A stretch of DNA of 35,201 bases. Source: a virus. Location of the stretch: positions 1 through 35,201 of the IMG/VR virus record IMGVR_UViG_3300026459_000030, one strand, 5' to 3'. The translations under genes and the position numbers were made by a program. The notes beneath the pieces were generated by a model. That model was not told the DNA's origin. It did no database searches and saw nothing but the letters and a program-made list of their open reading frames with translations. Each line of letters starts with the position of its first letter. Positions within the stretch are counted from its first letter, which is position 1. Positions 33,359 through 35,201 of this stretch are shown in pieces.

Positions 33359-34884
33359 AACTATTGGCAATAGGTATGCAACATCACGATCATAATGCAG
33401 CATATTTTGATGGAGAAAAACTACACTATCATAAATTTGAAAGAACAAAACAAATTAAACACTTTGAATATGAAAATAGATGGGAAATATTTAAAGATGT
33501 TCAAGAACTATGGAACTTTAAATTAGATGAAATAGATGATATTGTTATTGATTATGACTATGCTACCTTTTTTCAAAACATAGACCCAGAGTTTGATTTA
33601 ACAAGACCAGAAGTGTTATTTTATAGAATACCAAAAAAATACAATCCTTTTGAATCTTTTGGTATAAAAAATGCATGGCATATAAGCCATCATTATTCTC
33701 ACGCCTTATCCACATGGATGCTAGAAGATAAGAATAATTCTCCAAGAGTTAGAGTTGTTATAGATGGCATGGGAAATAATAAAACATGTACAATTTTTGA
33801 AAATAATGTTGTTATAAAGAGTGTATATGAGGCTGACGCTGGATCAATTGGGTTTCATATGAACAATGCTGCTATGTGGCTTGGTGTAAACAAAGTGAGT
33901 TCGCTTGACAATGCTGGCAAAGTTATGGGCTTACAGTCATACGGAAGGGTTCATGACCAATACTTAAAAGAAATTAATGAGTTTGGAATTGATAATGCTA
34001 ATGCCATATTTGACTTGACTAGATGGAATAACTACATGAAAGATCCATTGTTAACTAATCTTACCCCTCTTGACTGGATTAGAACTGTGCATGAAAGAGT
34101 TGGGGATCTTTTAGTAGAACTATTTAGTAAGTATATTAATAAAGAAGAAAGTGTTTCGTACTCTGGAGGAGTAGCACAAAATGTTGTATGGAATACAAAA
34201 CTAATTCATAATTTTCCTAATATAATTATTCCACCACATTCTAGTGATGAAGGATGTAGTTTAGGTGCAATTGAATGGTTAAGAAAATATCACGATCTTC
34301 CTGAGTTTAAACTTGAAAACTTTCCATATTGTCAAAATGATTATGCTCCAAGCACAGAGCCTACAGATGAAACAATTAAGTATGCAGCCAAAATGTTGGC
34401 AGAAAATAAGATTGTAGGTTGGTATCAGGGACATGGGGAAGTTGGTCCTAGAGCGTTGGGTCATAGGTCTATATTAATGAATCCTGCTATACCGCTTGGA
34501 AAAGAAATTATTAATTCTGTTAAAAAACGAGAAAACTATAGACCATTTGGAGCATCTGTTTTATCTGAGCATGTACTAGATTATTTTAAATATGATATAA
34601 AAGATCCACACATGCTATTTACTAATGACTTTAAGGTTGATACGTTCCCAGCAATTACTCACGTTGATGGCACTTGTAGAACTCAAACGGTAGAAAATGA
34701 TGGATCTGCATACAGAAAACTAATTGAAGAATTTTATAAGTTGACTGGACATGCATTAATTCTGAATACTAGTTTAAACATTAATGGAAAACCAATTGCA
34801 GGATATCCTGAGAATGCTATTGACTTGTTTGAGTTTTCTATGATAGACTGTATGATAATTGGAAATACAATATTAAATAAATAA
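33355..34884 (+). CDS. NodU/TobZ-family carbamoyltransferase
   Basis: 509 aa, shorter than cellular homologues by some 60-80 residues. N-terminal Kae1-like domain: 'HISHHYSHALSTWMLED' (metal-binding His, near residues 109-117), 'VVIDGMGNNKTC', 'KVMGLQSYG'. C-terminal YrdC-like part: 'VGWYQGHGEVGPRALGHRSI', 'KKRENYRPFGASVL', 'ALILNTSLNINGKPI'. It carbamoylates a hydroxyl using carbamoyl phosphate and ATP. Some viral members carbamoylate 5-hydroxymethylcytosine in DNA; others act on sugars. Placed right after a glycosyltransferase, either is possible. Confidence 0.9.
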   Translation: MKLLAIGMQHHDHNAAYFDGEKLHYHKFERTKQIKHFEYENRWEIFKDVQELWNFKLDEIDDIVIDYDYATFFQNIDPEFDLTRPEVLFYRIPKKYNPFESFGIKNAWHISHHYSHALSTWMLEDKNNSPRVRVVIDGMGNNKTCTIFENNVVIKSVYEADAGSIGFHMNNAAMWLGVNKVSSLDNAGKVMGLQSYGRVHDQYLKEINEFGIDNANAIFDLTRWNNYMKDPLLTNLTPLDWIRTVHERVGDLLVELFSKYINKEESVSYSGGVAQNVVWNTKLIHNFPNIIIPPHSSDEGCSLGAIEWLRKYHDLPEFKLENFPYCQNDYAPSTEPTDETIKYAAKMLAENKIVGWYQGHGEVGPRALGHRSILMNPAIPLGKEIINSVKKRENYRPFGASVLSEHVLDYFKYDIKDPHMLFTNDFKVDTFPAITHVDGTCRTQTVENDGSAYRKLIEEFYKLTGHALILNTSLNINGKPIAGYPENAIDLFEFSMIDCMIIGNTILNK

Positions 34885-34960
34885 TGGTCTGTAGTTCAGT
34901 TGGCAGAACAAGGCACTGTTAATGCCTGGGTCGTAGGTTCGAGTCCTACCAGACCAGCCA
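34885..34960 (+). tRNA. tRNA-Asn (GTT)
   Basis: Acceptor TGGTCTG/CAGACCA, anticodon stem AGGCA/TGCCT with loop CTGTTAA (anticodon GTT), T-arm GTTCGAGTC, discriminator G and encoded CCA. It starts at the base after the stop of the carbamoyltransferase gene. Confidence 0.95.
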
Positions 34961-34961
34961 A

Positions 34962-35035
34962 GCGAATATTGCATAGTGGTAGTGCGTAACCTTGCCAAGG
35001 TTAATGTGCGAGTTCGATTCTCGCTATTCGCTCCA
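34962..35035 (+). tRNA. tRNA-Gly (GCC)
   Basis: Acceptor GCGAATA/TATTCGC, anticodon stem TAACC/GGTTA with loop TTGCCAA (anticodon GCC), T-arm GTTCGATTC, encoded CCA. One base separates it from tRNA-Asn. Confidence 0.94.
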
Positions 35036-35036
35036 A

Positions 35037-35110
35037 GGTCCGTTAGTTCAGTTGGTTAGAACGCCACCCTGTCACGGTGGAGGTCGTGAGTTCAAGTCTC
35101 ATACGGATCG
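35037..35110 (+). tRNA. tRNA-Asp (GTC)
   Basis: Acceptor GGTCCGT/ACGGATC (one G-U pair), anticodon stem CCACC/GGTGG with loop CTGTCAC (anticodon GTC). The 3' end reads G-CTA rather than CCA, so CCA must be added after transcription. Confidence 0.94.
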
Positions 35111-35114
35111 CTAA

Positions 35115-35186
35115 GTCTCCATCGTCTAGTGGTTAGGACAACACCCTTTCACGGTGTAAACGAGAGTTCAATTCTCTCTGGAGATA
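35115..35186 (+). tRNA. tRNA-Glu (TTC)
   Basis: Acceptor GTCTCCA/TGGAGAT, anticodon stem ACACC/GGTGT with loop CTTTCAC (anticodon TTC), T-arm GTTCAATTC. No encoded CCA. It lies at the right edge of the window; further tRNAs may follow. Confidence 0.92.
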
Positions 35187-35201
35187 CTCGAAATAACATC
35201 T

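Noticed and set aside
33700-33720. TTATCCACA DnaA box inside the carbamoyltransferase gene
   Set aside because: It is single and within a well-conserved coding segment (the HHYSHA region), so it is probably coincidental.
34885-35201. tRNA block as a prophage attachment site
   Set aside because: No integrase gene or duplicated tRNA end is visible in the window. A cluster of four complete tRNAs is common in lytic phages.

Overview
The window is about 35 kb of an AT-rich tailed-phage genome, or a prophage-like or metagenomic phage contig. The virion-fibre genes, holin-like and secreted lysozyme-like proteins, SSB, GP88-like and DUF932-like proteins, dozens of tiny overlapping ORFs and a terminal tRNA cluster all point to a phage. 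Small CxxC proteins, a GP88 homologue, leaderless genes and TGTGA-N6-TCACA operators fit an actinobacterial host, perhaps a low-GC freshwater lineage. The host is an inference. No terminase, portal, capsid, polymerase or integrase is visible, so this is only part of the genome.

Region 1 (1-11.5 kb, almost all minus strand) is a late virion-appendage operon. Beta-sandwich and fibre proteins are interleaved with three copies of a cassette made of a glycine-rich adhesin and a short 'MAH.A.LDE' protein. Two of the cassettes are preceded by a paralogous long fibre that shares exact 69-bp and 37-bp DNA repeats with its partner. One plus-strand gene for a secreted lytic transglycosylase-like protein (1733-2287) sits inside with its own promoter, dyad and terminator. 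Region 2 (11.5-14.5 kb) holds a DUF6065-like gene, a small holin-like protein with a consensus promoter reading antisense to it, and a minus-strand run of tiny genes.

Region 3 (14.5-26.9 kb, plus strand) is a probable early region: about 40 short genes in small operons separated by a recurring intergenic module. The module draws on a short GAGCA/TGCTC hairpin, a GC-rich hairpin (CCCGA/TCGGG type), a TGTGA-N6-TCACA dyad, a TGTCCGTTTTGTA box, a TTGATT-17-TAAACT/TAGGAT promoter and an AGAAAGG ribosome-binding site. Recognisable products are GP88-like, DUF932-like and Api92/YubB-like proteins. Several tiny genes are paralogues of one another.

Region 4 (26.9-28.4 kb) is mostly non-coding. It has an AT-rich iteron-like tract with two perfect DnaA boxes (a candidate origin), several consensus promoters, and a predicted structured RNA (28131-28266) displaying TCCCTTTCTG three times, twice as identical hairpin loops on different stems. 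That 10-mer is complementary to the CAGAAAGGGA-type ribosome-binding sites of the early genes and resembles the 3' end of 16S rRNA. Many genes outside the early region appear leaderless (an extended -10 box 6-8 nt before ATG), so an RNA that blocks Shine-Dalgarno-led translation could in principle act as an early-to-late switch. This is the most interesting hypothesis in the window.

Region 5 (28.4-35.2 kb) carries a nucleotidyltransferase, a CDGSH-like protein, SSB, an A-type Fe-S carrier, a collagen-like fibre, a third DUF6065-like protein, a GT-A glycosyltransferase, a NodU/TobZ-type carbamoyltransferase, and tRNA-Asn, -Gly, -Asp and -Glu. The three transferases could form a modification pathway for a sugar or for hydroxymethylated DNA.
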